From Ideonella paludis (lineage in GTDB: Bacteria; Pseudomonadota; Gammaproteobacteria; Burkholderiales; Burkholderiaceae_C), in NCBI RefSeq assembly GCF_018069865.1, contig NZ_JAGQDG010000004.1:248001-312000 (forward strand): DNA of 64,000 bases. Reading direction: 5' to 3'. The notes under the pieces are model-generated. The model ran no database searches, had not been told where the DNA came from, and saw only the letters and a program-made list of their open reading frames with translations. Of this stretch, positions 35,606 through 44,402 are shown in pieces (position 1 is the stretch's first letter; every line of letters begins with the position of its first letter). A program made the translations under genes and the position numbers.

Positions 35606-37084
35606 TCAGTTCACAAAGGCCAAGTCATCAAAGTAGAAAGTGCCACCGCCGCCATTGGCGCCCGTGGTCCCGAAGTTGAAGAACACCGACGCCTTGTTGT
35701 AGGTGTAGCTCAGGTTCAGGGCCGCCGTGCCGGTGGCTTGATTGGCAAAGTTGAAGGTCAAGGTCTGCCAACCGTTGGCCACCGTGGTGGTGGCCTCGGT
35801 CTCGACACTGCGGGTGCCGTCGGCCGCGTCCTCCACCTTCAGGCGCACCGGAATGCCGGCGGTCGGCGACCAGACGCGCAGCGTCATGCTGGTCTTGGTG
35901 GCGGTGAAGGGAATGGTGTCCAGCGTGAAGTTCGCACCGGTCGAAATGGTGGTGCCTGCCCACAGTTCGGCCGTGTTGGACTTGGTCGCACGGCCCACCT
36001 TGTTGGCGGCGTTGGTGGGGTCTACCACCACGGCAGAGTCCTCGGCGCCGCCAAAGCCCGTCAGGGTGTAGGTCACCGCAGTATTGTCAAAGCTGACGGG
36101 GAACACGCTGGCTGGTGGTGTGGGGCAAGCCACTTGGAAGCTGGAACCAACGAAGGTCAGGTCGTCCATGAAGTAGACCTTGTCGCCACCGTTCTGGGCG
36201 CCGGTCTTGCCAAAGGCGAAGAAGATCGAGGCCTTGTTGTAGGTGGTGGCCAAGTCCAGCGCAGCAGTGCCGGTGGCCTGGTTCGCGAAGTTGAAGGTCA
36301 AGGTTTGCCAGGTGCCCGCTTCGGCTGTGGTGGCCTCTGTCTCCACACTCTTGGTGCCGTCACCCGCGTTTTCGACCTTCAGGCGAACGACGGTGTTGGC
36401 ATCAGGACTCCAAACGCGAGCAGTCATGGTCTTGTTCGCGTCGCTGAAGGGCAGCGTGACCAGCGAGTTGCTCGGGCAGATCGCCACGGTGGTGCCGGCC
36501 CACAGCTCCGCGCCCGCAGCCTTCAGCACGCGAGCAACCTTGTTGGCGGCGTTGGTGGGGTCCGCCACAATGGTGGCGTCCTCTGCCCCCCCAAACCCGG
36601 CGAAGGTGGGCGCGGTGGTTTCGTCAAAGCTGACCAGCGTGGTTTTGGTCACCGGCGGCACGGTGTTGTAGGCCTGCGTGGCGCTGGCTGCTGCGGTGTT
36701 GGCATTGTTGGCGGCGTCGGCAAACTTGCCAGCCGCCACGCTCACATCCAAGGTGCCGGCGTTGTTGGCCGTGGGCGTGACGACCAAGGTGGCTTGAGTG
36801 GTGCTGACCGTCGTGAAGGTGCCTTTGGTGCCACCGGTGACCACCACATCGTCGGCGGTGAAGCTGGTGCCCACGCTTTCGCTGAAGGTGAAGGTGAAGG
36901 TCACAGGGCCAGTAGCCGTAGCATCGCTCACATTGTCGGTAATGGCCACGGTAGGCGCCGTGGAGTCGGCCGGGGGCGTGGGCGTGGGTGGCGCTTCAGC
37001 GTCGCCGCCGCCGCAAGCGGACAGCAACAGGGCAGCCGCCAAAGCGGTGGCGGTCGGGGCAAAGCGGTGCAGGGTCTTGTTCAT
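35606..37084 (-). CDS. Lipoprotein with Ig-like domain and tandem carbohydrate-binding-like repeats
   Basis: A 492-residue secreted lipoprotein. The signal peptide ends in the lipobox LSAC (C24), followed by GGG and a Pro/Thr linker. Residues about 45-145 form a bacterial Ig-like domain (FTFSESVGTSFTADDVVV). Two tandem repeats of about 160 residues follow (about 151-312 and 330-491), each starting VSFD, containing TNAANKV and AELWAGTT, and ending in a DDL strand, consistent with beta-sandwich carbohydrate-binding modules. The ATG at 37084 gives the signal peptide. With an upstream LacI operator and a place between the TonB receptor and GH81 genes, it probably displays a glucan-binding surface, a role analogous to SusD-type proteins but unrelated in sequence. 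The ligand is inferred. Confidence 0.8.
   Translation of the reverse strand: MNKTLHRFAPTATALAAALLLSACGGGDAEAPPTPTPPADSTAPTVAITDNVSDATATGPVTFTFTFSESVGTSFTADDVVVTGGTKGTFTTVSTTQATLVVTPTANNAGTLDVSVAAGKFADAANNANTAAASATQAYNTVPPVTKTTLVSFDETTAPTFAGFGGAEDATIVADPTNAANKVARVLKAAGAELWAGTTVAICPSNSLVTLPFSDANKTMTARVWSPDANTVVRLKVENAGDGTKSVETEATTAEAGTWQTLTFNFANQATGTAALDLATTYNKASIFFAFGKTGAQNGGDKVYFMDDLTFVGSSFQVACPTPPASVFPVSFDNTAVTYTLTGFGGAEDSAVVVDPTNAANKVGRATKSNTAELWAGTTISTGANFTLDTIPFTATKTSMTLRVWSPTAGIPVRLKVEDAADGTRSVETEATTTVANGWQTLTFNFANQATGTAALNLSYTYNKASVFFNFGTTGANGGGGTFYFDDLAFVN
35609..36097 (-). repeat. Second copy of the intragenic tandem repeat (C-terminal module of the lipoprotein)
   Basis: This module runs from VSFDNT to DDLAFVN. 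It matches the copy at 36149-36634 in both protein and DNA, including long near-identical DNA stretches around the FNFANQATGTAAL coding segment, which points to a duplication within the gene. Confidence 0.75.
36149..36634 (-). repeat. First copy of the intragenic tandem repeat (lipoprotein)
   Basis: This module runs from VSFDET to DDLTFV and is the partner of the copy at 35609-36097, separated by a short cysteine-containing, Pro-rich linker (QVACPTPPASVFP). The shared pattern includes TNAANKV, AELWAGTT, RVWSP, SVETEATT and NKASxFFxFG. Confidence 0.75.
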
Positions 37085-37213
37085 GCTTGTCTCTCTCTCA
37101 CTGGGTCGTGGTGGTCCCATCGGCCAAGCCCGCGGCTTGGTGGTGGGGGTGGTGGAGCCCGCAATGGGGCAGGTTCGGACAGATCAAACTTTCGGTGCAA
37201 CGAATTGAAATAT

Positions 37214-37227
37214 TGAAAGCGCTTTCA
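37214..37227. promoter_or_regulatory. LacI-type operator with overlapping promoter (lipoprotein gene)
   Basis: TGAAAGCGCTTTCA, perfect palindrome. On the minus strand a possible -35 TTGACG (37240-37235) and -10 TTCAAT (37217-37212) are 17 bp apart and the operator occupies the spacer and part of the -10, so repressor binding would block RNA polymerase. The leader to the ATG at 37084 is about 120 nt. Confidence 0.8.
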
Positions 37228-37298
37228 GCTTCATCGTCAAGAGCCTCCGTAGGTGTCCTCGTTCTCGCGGGTTCAGTGCCTCGGGTGTCCCTGGGGCC

Positions 37299-39599
37299 TC
37301 AGGGCTGGGACGCCGATTGCGCCAAGCTGCCCGGTGCCACGCTCAGGGTCTTGCCGTCACTGAACTTCACGTTGAGCGGGGCCTTGCCCGGATTGAAAGC
37401 CATATAGGTTTTGCGGCCATCGGCTTGCTTGAAGACGGCATACAGCGGTGTGTCAGCCTTGACGCTCAGGTCGGGTGCGCCCCACTGGCGCAGGCCCAGC
37501 AGCATGTGCAGCGCATGGCTGCGGCTGTCGCCCAGCTCGACCGCGCCCCAGCGGTTCCACTGGGCCAAGCCAGCGGCGGGGTCGGCCAAGCCCATGTACT
37601 TGGCAAAGATGTCTTGCCAGATGTCCGGCGGGTCGGCCCGCTTGCCGCGTGAGGCATGCAGGTCCATTTCGCCTTTGAGCGCGCCGAGGTTCTTCTTGAC
37701 ATAGCTGGGGCTGCTGGCCAGGTAGGCCGACGCGGTGGTGATGGGCAGCAAGTTGATGCCCTTGATCTGGCGGGGCTCATCCGTCCACCAGGTGTTGTGG
37801 GCCAGGCGGCCGCCAAACACCATGCTGACTTCGACGTTTTTGTAGTCCTTGGGCAAGGTCAGGCCGTGGATGTCGAACCAATAGTGGTTGATGGCCTGCA
37901 CTTCGGTGCTGTAGAGAAAGGCACCCAGGTCACGCAAGGCGGTGTTGCCAGTGACCTCACCCCAGAGGATCAGGCCGATCCAGGCGTTGATGGCCTCAGA
38001 GGAAGACTCTTGGTTGTTGCCATGCGGCCCCAGGCCCACGCCCGAGGCCCACGAGTGGCCCTCGTACACATCGAAATTGCGCACAAAAGGAAAGCGCGAG
38101 CCGCCGCGCTCCATCGTGGCAATGTCGGCCACCAGCATCTCGACCATGCCGCCCCAGCGCTCTTTGGCCGCCCAGGCTGGGTCGCGCAGGGCCACCTCGG
38201 CGGCGGCACGGATCCAGTAGCCATAGTGGAAGTGGTGGTCGTTCATTTGTTCGACCGCAAAGTACTCGTCCGGATAAGCCACCACGGTGCCCAGGCGGGT
38301 GTCATAGTGGAAGTAGGTCTTGCTGTCATTCCCGGACAGCCACTCTTCAAAGCGGCCTTGCACCAGCTTGAGCAGCTTGTCGCGGCCCTCGGTGTCCCCT
38401 TGTTGTTCAACGACGTCCATCAATTTCACGACGCGCTGCAGGCCCTTGCCCTGCCAGTACGCGCCCTTGCCGATTTCCAGCATCATGCGGCGGGCATTGC
38501 GCTGGTCGGTCTTCATCACGTCCGCCAATTCAGCGGCCTTGTCGCCCGCATCCACCTTGGGCCAAAAGGGCACAAAGCCGTGATAGGGCTTGCGGGTGCT
38601 GAACTGGCCACCCGGCAACAGCTTGAGCGGGCCACGGATGGTGGTGTAGGCAGGGCCCAGCTTGCCCGCCAAGCTGGCGTTGTTGAACCAGTGGTGGGGA
38701 TAGAGCGCGAGCAGTGGGCCGTGGTCCGGCCCTTCCATGACTTCGGCACGGCTGCGGTAGTCGGCCTGTACCTCGCTGGCCGCTGGGTCGTAGCGCCACT
38801 GCACCTCGGTATGGGTCAGAAAGGCATAGGCATGGCGGGCCACCAAGCTCAGGCTGGCGGCCGTGTCATCGGGCAGCGCGGCGGCGGCCAGATAGCCCTT
38901 GCCGGCCGGCAAGCGAGCCACCCACTGGCCGGGGCCAGAGGACTCCCAGCGCACGCCCGTCGGGCCAAAGGCCGCATAGCGCTTGACGCCCACCGTGATG
39001 TGCAGTTGGCGGGCATCGTCGGCCGCCACTTGGGCGGTGGCGCCTGTGGGCAAAGCCAGGCCTAAGTCACCGCGGCTCAGGCGCATCTGCACATAGGGGC
39101 TGCCGTGCGCCAAGGTGGCGGTGAATTGATCGGGGCCCTGCCCCATCGCAATGTCAATGGCCCAGTCGCTGGCACGCGCCAGCTTGGGGCGGTCAGCCTT
39201 GAAGCCAAGCGCACTGAAGCGCAGGGGCTCGGTGTGCGGATAGTGGATCTCGGTGTCTTTGCGCTCGGTGGGCACCACCACTTGGCTGGGGTAGGCCATT
39301 TCCAGGCCGTCGGTGGTGGCTTTGACCGTCAAGGGCTGGGCATAGAGCACCTCAGGCTCTTTGGCGAACACCAGGGCCGAATACCACTGGTTGGTCGGTG
39401 CAGCCTGTTTGGCCATGGCGTCAGTGCGCCACAGCGCGGCCGGAGGCGGCGCATCACTGCCACGCGGCTTGGCTTGATAAGCGCCTGCCCCCACCTTCAC
39501 GGCCTGAGCCTGGGCCGCAGGCGTGGCCCACAGGAGCAAGGCAGCCCCGATGGCGACACTGCAGGCCATGAGCGGGCTGAATGAGCAAGCACGGCGCAT
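37299..39599 (-). CDS. Secreted GH81 endo-beta-1,3-glucanase
   Basis: A glycoside hydrolase of family 81, inverting endo-beta-1,3-glucanases that attack laminarin, curdlan or fungal wall glucan. The ATG at 39599 gives a 766-residue protein with a normal signal peptide (MRRACSFSPLMACSVAIGAA, then cleavage near AQA); an upstream ATG at 39641 would add 14 residues. The catalytic region is clear: NDHHFHYGYWIRAA, then EGHSWASGVG and NNQESSSEAINAW, which carry the conserved acid and base of GH81. It ends with a small beta-domain. It is transcribed alone and is divergent from the porin gene across a region with three LacI-type operators. It probably makes the first cuts outside the cell. Confidence 0.92.
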   Translation of the reverse strand: MRRACSFSPLMACSVAIGAALLLWATPAAQAQAVKVGAGAYQAKPRGSDAPPPAALWRTDAMAKQAAPTNQWYSALVFAKEPEVLYAQPLTVKATTDGLEMAYPSQVVVPTERKDTEIHYPHTEPLRFSALGFKADRPKLARASDWAIDIAMGQGPDQFTATLAHGSPYVQMRLSRGDLGLALPTGATAQVAADDARQLHITVGVKRYAAFGPTGVRWESSGPGQWVARLPAGKGYLAAAALPDDTAASLSLVARHAYAFLTHTEVQWRYDPAASEVQADYRSRAEVMEGPDHGPLLALYPHHWFNNASLAGKLGPAYTTIRGPLKLLPGGQFSTRKPYHGFVPFWPKVDAGDKAAELADVMKTDQRNARRMMLEIGKGAYWQGKGLQRVVKLMDVVEQQGDTEGRDKLLKLVQGRFEEWLSGNDSKTYFHYDTRLGTVVAYPDEYFAVEQMNDHHFHYGYWIRAAAEVALRDPAWAAKERWGGMVEMLVADIATMERGGSRFPFVRNFDVYEGHSWASGVGLGPHGNNQESSSEAINAWIGLILWGEVTGNTALRDLGAFLYSTEVQAINHYWFDIHGLTLPKDYKNVEVSMVFGGRLAHNTWWTDEPRQIKGINLLPITTASAYLASSPSYVKKNLGALKGEMDLHASRGKRADPPDIWQDIFAKYMGLADPAAGLAQWNRWGAVELGDSRSHALHMLLGLRQWGAPDLSVKADTPLYAVFKQADGRKTYMAFNPGKAPLNVKFSDGKTLSVAPGSLAQSASQP

Positions 39600-39653
39600 G
39601 GGCTCAGCAGCCGAGCGGGAGGAGGCGAGGTGAATGTGCATGAGCGCATCATA

Positions 39654-39669
39654 TTGAAAGCGCTTTCAA
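39654..39669. promoter_or_regulatory. LacI-type operator (GH81 side)
   Basis: TTGAAAGCGCTTTCAA, a 16-bp perfect palindrome containing the 14-bp core of the other sites. It is 55 bp upstream of the chosen GH81 start codon and only 12 bp upstream of the alternative ATG at 39641, which supports the later start. Confidence 0.85.
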
Positions 39670-39703
39670 AACGCATACGATGGTTTTCCCTAGCCCGCGC
39701 GAA

Positions 39704-39717
39704 CGCAAGCGTTTTCA
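39704..39717. promoter_or_regulatory. Degenerate LacI-type operator in the GH81/porin divergent region
   Basis: On the minus strand TGAAAACGCTTGCG matches the perfect operator at 11 of 14 positions. It lies between the two perfect sites at 39654-39669 and 39817-39830 and could be a weaker auxiliary site. Confidence 0.4.
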
Positions 39718-39784
39718 TCGGTAAAGCTGTGGCGATTTTGCTGCGCAGCGGCTGAACTCCCGGGAAAACCCGAGGCCGTTTGGA

Positions 39785-39812
39785 TTGACCCTGAGCGGCG
39801 TTTCTTCATAAT
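39785..39812 (+). promoter_or_regulatory. Predicted sigma-70 promoter of the porin-GH17-GH30 unit
   Basis: A -35 element TTGACC (39785-39790), 16-bp spacer and -10 CATAAT (39807-39812), each one base from consensus. The LacI operator starts 5 bp after the -10 and would cover the transcription start. Confidence 0.65.
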
Positions 39813-39816
39813 GATG

Positions 39817-39830
39817 TGAAAGCGCTTTCA
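39817..39830. promoter_or_regulatory. LacI-type operator (porin side)
   Basis: TGAAAGCGCTTTCA, perfect palindrome, directly downstream of the predicted porin promoter and 62 bp upstream of the porin start codon. Confidence 0.85.
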
Positions 39831-39891
39831 ACATTTCGTGTTTTCCTTGAAAGCATCCGCCCCTGCGGGCCCTCCACACCAGGCTCACACC

Positions 39892-41238
39892 ATGTCCTCC
39901 ACCGTGCCCTACCCTTTGCGCCGCCAACCCGCCCCGCAGCGGCGCGCCTCTGGCTTCACACCTCAGCTCAGCCACCTGACGATGGCCGTCTTGCTGCTGA
40001 GCAGCCCCTTGGCGCAAGCCGTGGACTGGGGCCCGTTCACGCTGACGGGCTTTGCCAAGGTGGAGTTCCAACGCGGCTCCAACAACTGCGAAGACTGCCA
40101 ACGCTTCCCCGAAGAAAACCGCCAGCGTTTGTGGGCAGACGAAGTGGTGCCCGGCGCCCACTACGGCACCCGGGAAACCCATGTCACGCTGATGCAGCCT
40201 TACCTCGCCAGCAAGTTCGACCTGGGCCAGGGCTTCAAGCTGCAAACCCTGCTGAGCCAGCGCTGGCGCGATGGCAAGTCCGACATCAAGGGCTTTTGGT
40301 ACGAGAAAAACATTGCGCTCAGCCATGAAGACTGGGGCAGCGTGCGCTTTGGCGCCATGCCGACCCGCGCGTGGAGCATGGCCGACTACCCCTACGGCAC
40401 CCAAATCGGTGTCAGCGATTCCTGGGCCTCCAGCGGCGCGGGCTATGGCTTGCTGATGCGGGCCTTGCGCGTCAGCAGCCGCCCCTTGGATGTGGCCGGC
40501 GGCGACTTGGTGCTGGAAGCCACTTATGACGAAGGCAACGGCGGCTTCAAGATCAACAAGCCGCGTTTTGTGGAGTTGTATGCGCAGTACGTGAAGGGAG
40601 ATTTGGTGCTGGACGCCATGGTGCAAGACACCCGCAACGGCACGCCCTCGGCCTGGGGCCATGGCCCCTTCACCGGCCTGACGCCCTTCTCCGCCGATGA
40701 CGCCAAGCTGGGCGGCTCTGGCCAAAGCATTGCCATGCTGATGGCGCGCTATCAAGTGGACAGCAAATGGGAAGTGCTGGGCGGTGTGCGCCGCAACCGC
40801 TGGAGCGGCGCCTACGCGGTGATCACCCAGCCTGGCCCACCCGCGCAGTGGAACGAGATGTTCAACGTGCACTGGAACGGCACGCTCAACGGCGTGGCCA
40901 ACCCCGGTTATGCCGCGACCTCCACCGACTTCAGTGGCGGCGTGCGCTACCGCCTGGGCGACTGGACGGCCTCCACCGGCATGGTCTATCTGGGCAAGGC
41001 CAGCACGAACAACCCCAGCGAGCGCGGCCAAAGCAATAGCGCGCTCATCAACACCGTGGGTCTGAACTACGACTTCCGCAATGGCCTGCAGGTCTACGGC
41101 ATGGCGGGCATGGTGAAGTACGGCCGCCTGGGTTTGGCGCCGCTGTCCATGCCCAGCAACTCGGCCTTCACCGGCGTGGACCCTCGAGTGACCACCTCGG
41201 GCAACTGGTTCGGCGCTGGCGCCGTCTACACCTTCTGA
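39892..41238 (+). CDS. Outer-membrane porin-like beta-barrel protein
   Basis: A 448-residue secreted beta-barrel protein. The N-terminus has a long basic stretch and a hydrophobic core ending in SSPLAQA|VDWG, a signal peptidase I site. The mature protein has alternating hydrophobic strands (FTLTGFAKVEFQ, GLQVYGMAGMVKYG) and ends in AVYTF, the C-terminal aromatic signal for barrel assembly. The segment NNCEDCQRFPEE contains two cysteines near the N-terminus. The ATG at 39892 is chosen; a frame-open TTG upstream is less likely. It heads an operon with GH17 and GH30 genes behind a LacI operator, so a glucan-oligosaccharide channel is the best inference. Exact porin family not identified. Confidence 0.8.
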   Translation: MSSTVPYPLRRQPAPQRRASGFTPQLSHLTMAVLLLSSPLAQAVDWGPFTLTGFAKVEFQRGSNNCEDCQRFPEENRQRLWADEVVPGAHYGTRETHVTLMQPYLASKFDLGQGFKLQTLLSQRWRDGKSDIKGFWYEKNIALSHEDWGSVRFGAMPTRAWSMADYPYGTQIGVSDSWASSGAGYGLLMRALRVSSRPLDVAGGDLVLEATYDEGNGGFKINKPRFVELYAQYVKGDLVLDAMVQDTRNGTPSAWGHGPFTGLTPFSADDAKLGGSGQSIAMLMARYQVDSKWEVLGGVRRNRWSGAYAVITQPGPPAQWNEMFNVHWNGTLNGVANPGYAATSTDFSGGVRYRLGDWTASTGMVYLGKASTNNPSERGQSNSALINTVGLNYDFRNGLQVYGMAGMVKYGRLGLAPLSMPSNSAFTGVDPRVTTSGNWFGAGAVYTF

Positions 41239-41249
41239 GACACACCATC

Positions 41250-42989
41250 ATGAGCACCCCTTCCCTCTTCTTTACGGGCCTGGCCGGGCGCACCCGTGCG
41301 CTGGCTGCCGGCTTGCTGGCGATGCTGATGGCCGCCTTGTTGGTGGCCTGCGGTGGCGGCGGCCAAGTGCCGGCGCAAACCGTGCAGGCGCGCACGTTGA
41401 GCCCTGAGTTCTTCAGCCGCAAAGCCGTCAATTACTCGCCCTACCGCACCAGCAACCGCGACACCGAAGTGGTCACCTCGGCCAACATCCAGCAAGACCT
41501 GGAGTTGCTGGCTCAAGGTGGCTTCACGCTGATCCGCTTGTTTGACAGCTCAGACGCCGTCGCCCGGGCCACCTTGCAAGTCATCAAAGACCGCAAGCTG
41601 GACATGAAGGTGATGCTGGGCGTGTATGTGGCCAGTGGCGACGACGCTTTCTCCAAGGCCGAGATGGCCCGGGGCGTGGCCTTGGCCAACGCGTACCCAG
41701 ACATCGTGCTGGCGGTCAGCGTGGGCAATGAAACCATGGTGAGCTGGTCCTTCAACAAGATCGCCCCCGAGACCATGGCCGGCTACATCAGCACCGTGCG
41801 CAACCAGATCACCCAGCCGGTCACCACCGACGACAACTGGGCCTTCTGGGCCTCGGCGCCCAAGATCATCACCGACGTGGTGGACTTTGCGGCCGTGCAC
41901 ACCTACCCGCTGCTGGACACCATCTTCTCGCCCGACCTGTGGGACTGGCAGCAGACCAGCGTGCCAGCCGCCAGCCGTGCTGCTGCGATGATGGACGCCG
42001 CCATTGCCTCGGCCAAGAAGGAATACAGCGCAGTGCGCACCTATCTGGATGGCCGCGCCCTGACCAATATGCCCATCGTGATTGGCGAGACGGGCTGGAA
42101 GGCCATTCCGGCCGGCGGCGAGACCTCGCGCGCCCACCCCGTCAACCAAAAGATGTACTTCGACCGCCTGACCGCCTGGAAGGCCGAAGCTGGCGCGCCC
42201 AAGAACATCTTCTACTTCGAGGCCTTTGACGAGCCCTGGAAGCAAGGCGACGACAAGTGGGGCCTGTTCAATGTGAACCGCCAAGCCCGCTATGTGGTGC
42301 AAGGCCTCTACCCGCAAAACCTGTGGGAGCCGGGCAGCTACACCGCCGCCGACGCGCTTTACTACATCCCGCCGGTGAACAACGGCCCCGTCACCGCCAA
42401 CCGCTACACCCTGTATGCCGAGGTGGCCGCTGCGGGTGAAGCCAAGCCTTCTGAGAACGGTGTCTTCAATGCGTGGGAGAACGGCAGCACCGCCGCCTAC
42501 CCGGAGGTGTCCTCGACCGCCGCCCCCGGCGACGGCAGCAAGAGCATCGAGATCACACCCACGCCGCTGGTGTGGGGCTGGGGCTTGGCCTTGGGCCTGC
42601 CCACCACGGCTGAAGACCTGAGCAACTTTGGCAGCACAGGCCGCCTGAACTTCAGCATCAAGACCACCTATCCCGGCAAGCTGGAAGTGGGCTTCCTGAC
42701 GGGCACCACGGCCGGTGGCAGCGCCTATGACGTCTACCTGCCCTTGAGCAGCGGCGAGTACGGCTATGTCAACGATGGCCAATGGCATGAGGTGTCGATT
42801 CCCATCAGCGCCATCACCCCGTTTGGCGCCATGGCCTTCGGCATGACCGACCCCGCCAAGTCCAAGCTGGACCTGACCAAGGTGACCAACCCCTTTGTGA
42901 TCGCCGACCGCTACGGCGTCACCGGCAAGGCCCAAGGCAGCGCCATCAACACCAAGATCTATATCGACAAGATCTATTGGTCCAAGTGA
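41250..42989 (+). CDS. GH17-type beta-1,3-glucan hydrolase/transglycosylase, surface lipoprotein
   Basis: A 579-residue lipoprotein. The signal peptide ends in LVAC (C34) followed by GGGG, so it is membrane-anchored. Residues about 55-370 form a GH17 (beta/alpha)8 barrel: AVNYSPYRTSN, FTLIRLFDSS, the acid/base E161 in VSVGNETM and the nucleophile E280 in VIGETGWK, then FYFEAFDEPWK. Residues about 390-579 form a beta-rich module with aromatic residues that resembles a carbohydrate-binding domain. It is 11 bp from the porin gene in the same operon. It should act on laminarin fragments at the cell envelope. An intrinsic terminator lies after it. Confidence 0.9.
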   Translation: MSTPSLFFTGLAGRTRALAAGLLAMLMAALLVACGGGGQVPAQTVQARTLSPEFFSRKAVNYSPYRTSNRDTEVVTSANIQQDLELLAQGGFTLIRLFDSSDAVARATLQVIKDRKLDMKVMLGVYVASGDDAFSKAEMARGVALANAYPDIVLAVSVGNETMVSWSFNKIAPETMAGYISTVRNQITQPVTTDDNWAFWASAPKIITDVVDFAAVHTYPLLDTIFSPDLWDWQQTSVPAASRAAAMMDAAIASAKKEYSAVRTYLDGRALTNMPIVIGETGWKAIPAGGETSRAHPVNQKMYFDRLTAWKAEAGAPKNIFYFEAFDEPWKQGDDKWGLFNVNRQARYVVQGLYPQNLWEPGSYTAADALYYIPPVNNGPVTANRYTLYAEVAAAGEAKPSENGVFNAWENGSTAAYPEVSSTAAPGDGSKSIEITPTPLVWGWGLALGLPTTAEDLSNFGSTGRLNFSIKTTYPGKLEVGFLTGTTAGGSAYDVYLPLSSGEYGYVNDGQWHEVSIPISAITPFGAMAFGMTDPAKSKLDLTKVTNPFVIADRYGVTGKAQGSAINTKIYIDKIYWSK

Positions 42990-43012
42990 GCGCAAGCCCA
43001 CTCCACCATCCA

Positions 43013-43031
43013 GGGGCTTCGGCCCCTTTTT
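43013..43031 (+). terminator. Intrinsic terminator between GH17 and GH30 genes
   Basis: GGGGC-TTCG-GCCCC followed by TTTTT, a UUCG-tetraloop hairpin with U-tract. It lies 12 bp before the GH30 start codon, so the GH30 gene would depend on read-through or on another promoter. Confidence 0.75.
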
Positions 43032-43042
43032 CTTTGACGCTC

Positions 43043-44383
43043 ATGATCCACCCTACCCTCACCGCTCAACACAGCACGGCCTTCCTCAGCCCCCAGGCGG
43101 CGCTGAGCTGGCAAAGCGCGGTGCCCCATGGCCTGCCCACCGTTTGGGTCGACAGCAGCCGCCGCTTCCAAACCGTGTTGGGCTTTGGCGCCGCCTTCAC
43201 CGAGGCTGCCGCCGTGACCTGGCAAGCCCTGCCCGCGCAGCAGCAGCGGGAGTTCATGCAGGCCTGCTTCAGCCGCGACGACGGCCACGGCTACACCTTG
43301 TGCCGCGTGCACATGAACAGTTGTGACTTTGCGCTGGGCAACTACGCGCATGTGGAACGCGAGGACGACTTCGCGCTGGAGAGCTTCAGCATGGCCCGCG
43401 ACGAGCAAGCCCTGTTGCCCATGATCAAAGCCGCACAGGAAGTGGCCCGCGCCAGCGGGCAGGAGATCAGGCTGCTGGCCTCGCCCTGGAGCCCACCGGC
43501 CTGGATGAAGACCACCGGCGTGATGAACCACGGCGGCGAGCTGCGTGAAGACTGCCGTGCCGCCTGGGCCCAGTGCTATGTGCGCTTCATCCAAGCCTAT
43601 GCCGCGCATGGCGTGCCGATTTGGGGCGTGACGGTGCAAAACGAGCCCGAAGCGCTGCAGCGCTGGGACTCCTGCCTCTACAGCGCCGAACAAGAGCGCG
43701 ACTTTGTGCGGGACCACCTCGGCCCGGCGCTGCAAGCGGCGGGCCTTGGGCATGTGCGCATCATTGTGTGGGACCACAACCGAGACCGCATGGTGGAGCG
43801 CGTCAGCGTGGTGTTGAGTGATGCCGCCGCGGCCCGTTATGTGTGGGGCTGCGGCTTTCATTGGTACGGCGAAGACCATTTCAACCACGTTCAGTTGGTG
43901 CATGACGCCTGGCCGGACAAGCACCTGCTGTTCACCGAGGGCTGCCAAGAAGGCGGGCCCCACCATGGCTCCTGGGCGCTGGGCGAGCGCTATGCCAAGT
44001 CCATGATCGAAGACATGAACCGCTGGACCGAGGGCTGGATCGACTGGAACCTGCTGCTCAATGAAGAAGGCGGGCCCAACCATGTGGGCAACCTCTGCAG
44101 TGCACCGCTGATGGCCGACCGCGCCACGGGCCAACTCATCCGCCAGAACTCCTATGCCTACATCGGCCACTTCAGCCGCTTTGTGCGGCCCGGGGCTCAG
44201 CGCGTTCTGTGCGCAGCTTCGCGCGAGCGCCTGGAGGTCATCGCCTTTCGCCACCCCGACGGCAGCGTGGCCTTGATCGCCCTGAACCGCAGCGAGGACG
44301 CCCTGCCCTTTGCCATTGGCAGCGCGCAGGGCTGGGCCAGCACCGAGCTGCCCGCGCGCTCTATCGCCACTTACTGCTGGTGA
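43043..44383 (+). CDS. GH30 family glycoside hydrolase (beta-glucosidase/beta-1,6-glucanase type)
   Basis: A 446-residue GH30 enzyme. Visible are FQTVLGFGAAFTEA, CRVHMNSCDFALGNY, LLASPWSPPAWMKT, the acid/base E201 in GVTVQNEPEA and the nucleophile E299 in LLFTEGCQEG, followed by GFHWYG-type and DWNLLLNEEGGPNH motifs and a short C-terminal beta-sandwich. No signal peptide is present, so it is probably cytoplasmic and could cleave beta-1,6 branches of laminarin oligosaccharides. The ATG at 43043 has no good ribosome-binding site and follows a terminator-like hairpin; a GTG at 42986 overlapping the GH17 stop would place the hairpin inside the coding region. Confidence 0.88.
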   Translation: MIHPTLTAQHSTAFLSPQAALSWQSAVPHGLPTVWVDSSRRFQTVLGFGAAFTEAAAVTWQALPAQQQREFMQACFSRDDGHGYTLCRVHMNSCDFALGNYAHVEREDDFALESFSMARDEQALLPMIKAAQEVARASGQEIRLLASPWSPPAWMKTTGVMNHGGELREDCRAAWAQCYVRFIQAYAAHGVPIWGVTVQNEPEALQRWDSCLYSAEQERDFVRDHLGPALQAAGLGHVRIIVWDHNRDRMVERVSVVLSDAAAARYVWGCGFHWYGEDHFNHVQLVHDAWPDKHLLFTEGCQEGGPHHGSWALGERYAKSMIEDMNRWTEGWIDWNLLLNEEGGPNHVGNLCSAPLMADRATGQLIRQNSYAYIGHFSRFVRPGAQRVLCAASRERLEVIAFRHPDGSVALIALNRSEDALPFAIGSAQGWASTELPARSIATYCW

Positions 44384-44402
44384 GCCGCACGCCCCAGACG
44401 TG

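Noticed and set aside
39715-41031. A 438-codon minus-strand frame opposite the porin gene
   Set aside because: The porin frame has a signal peptide, beta strands and terminal aromatic residue and is preceded by a promoter and operator; the opposite frame has none of these.
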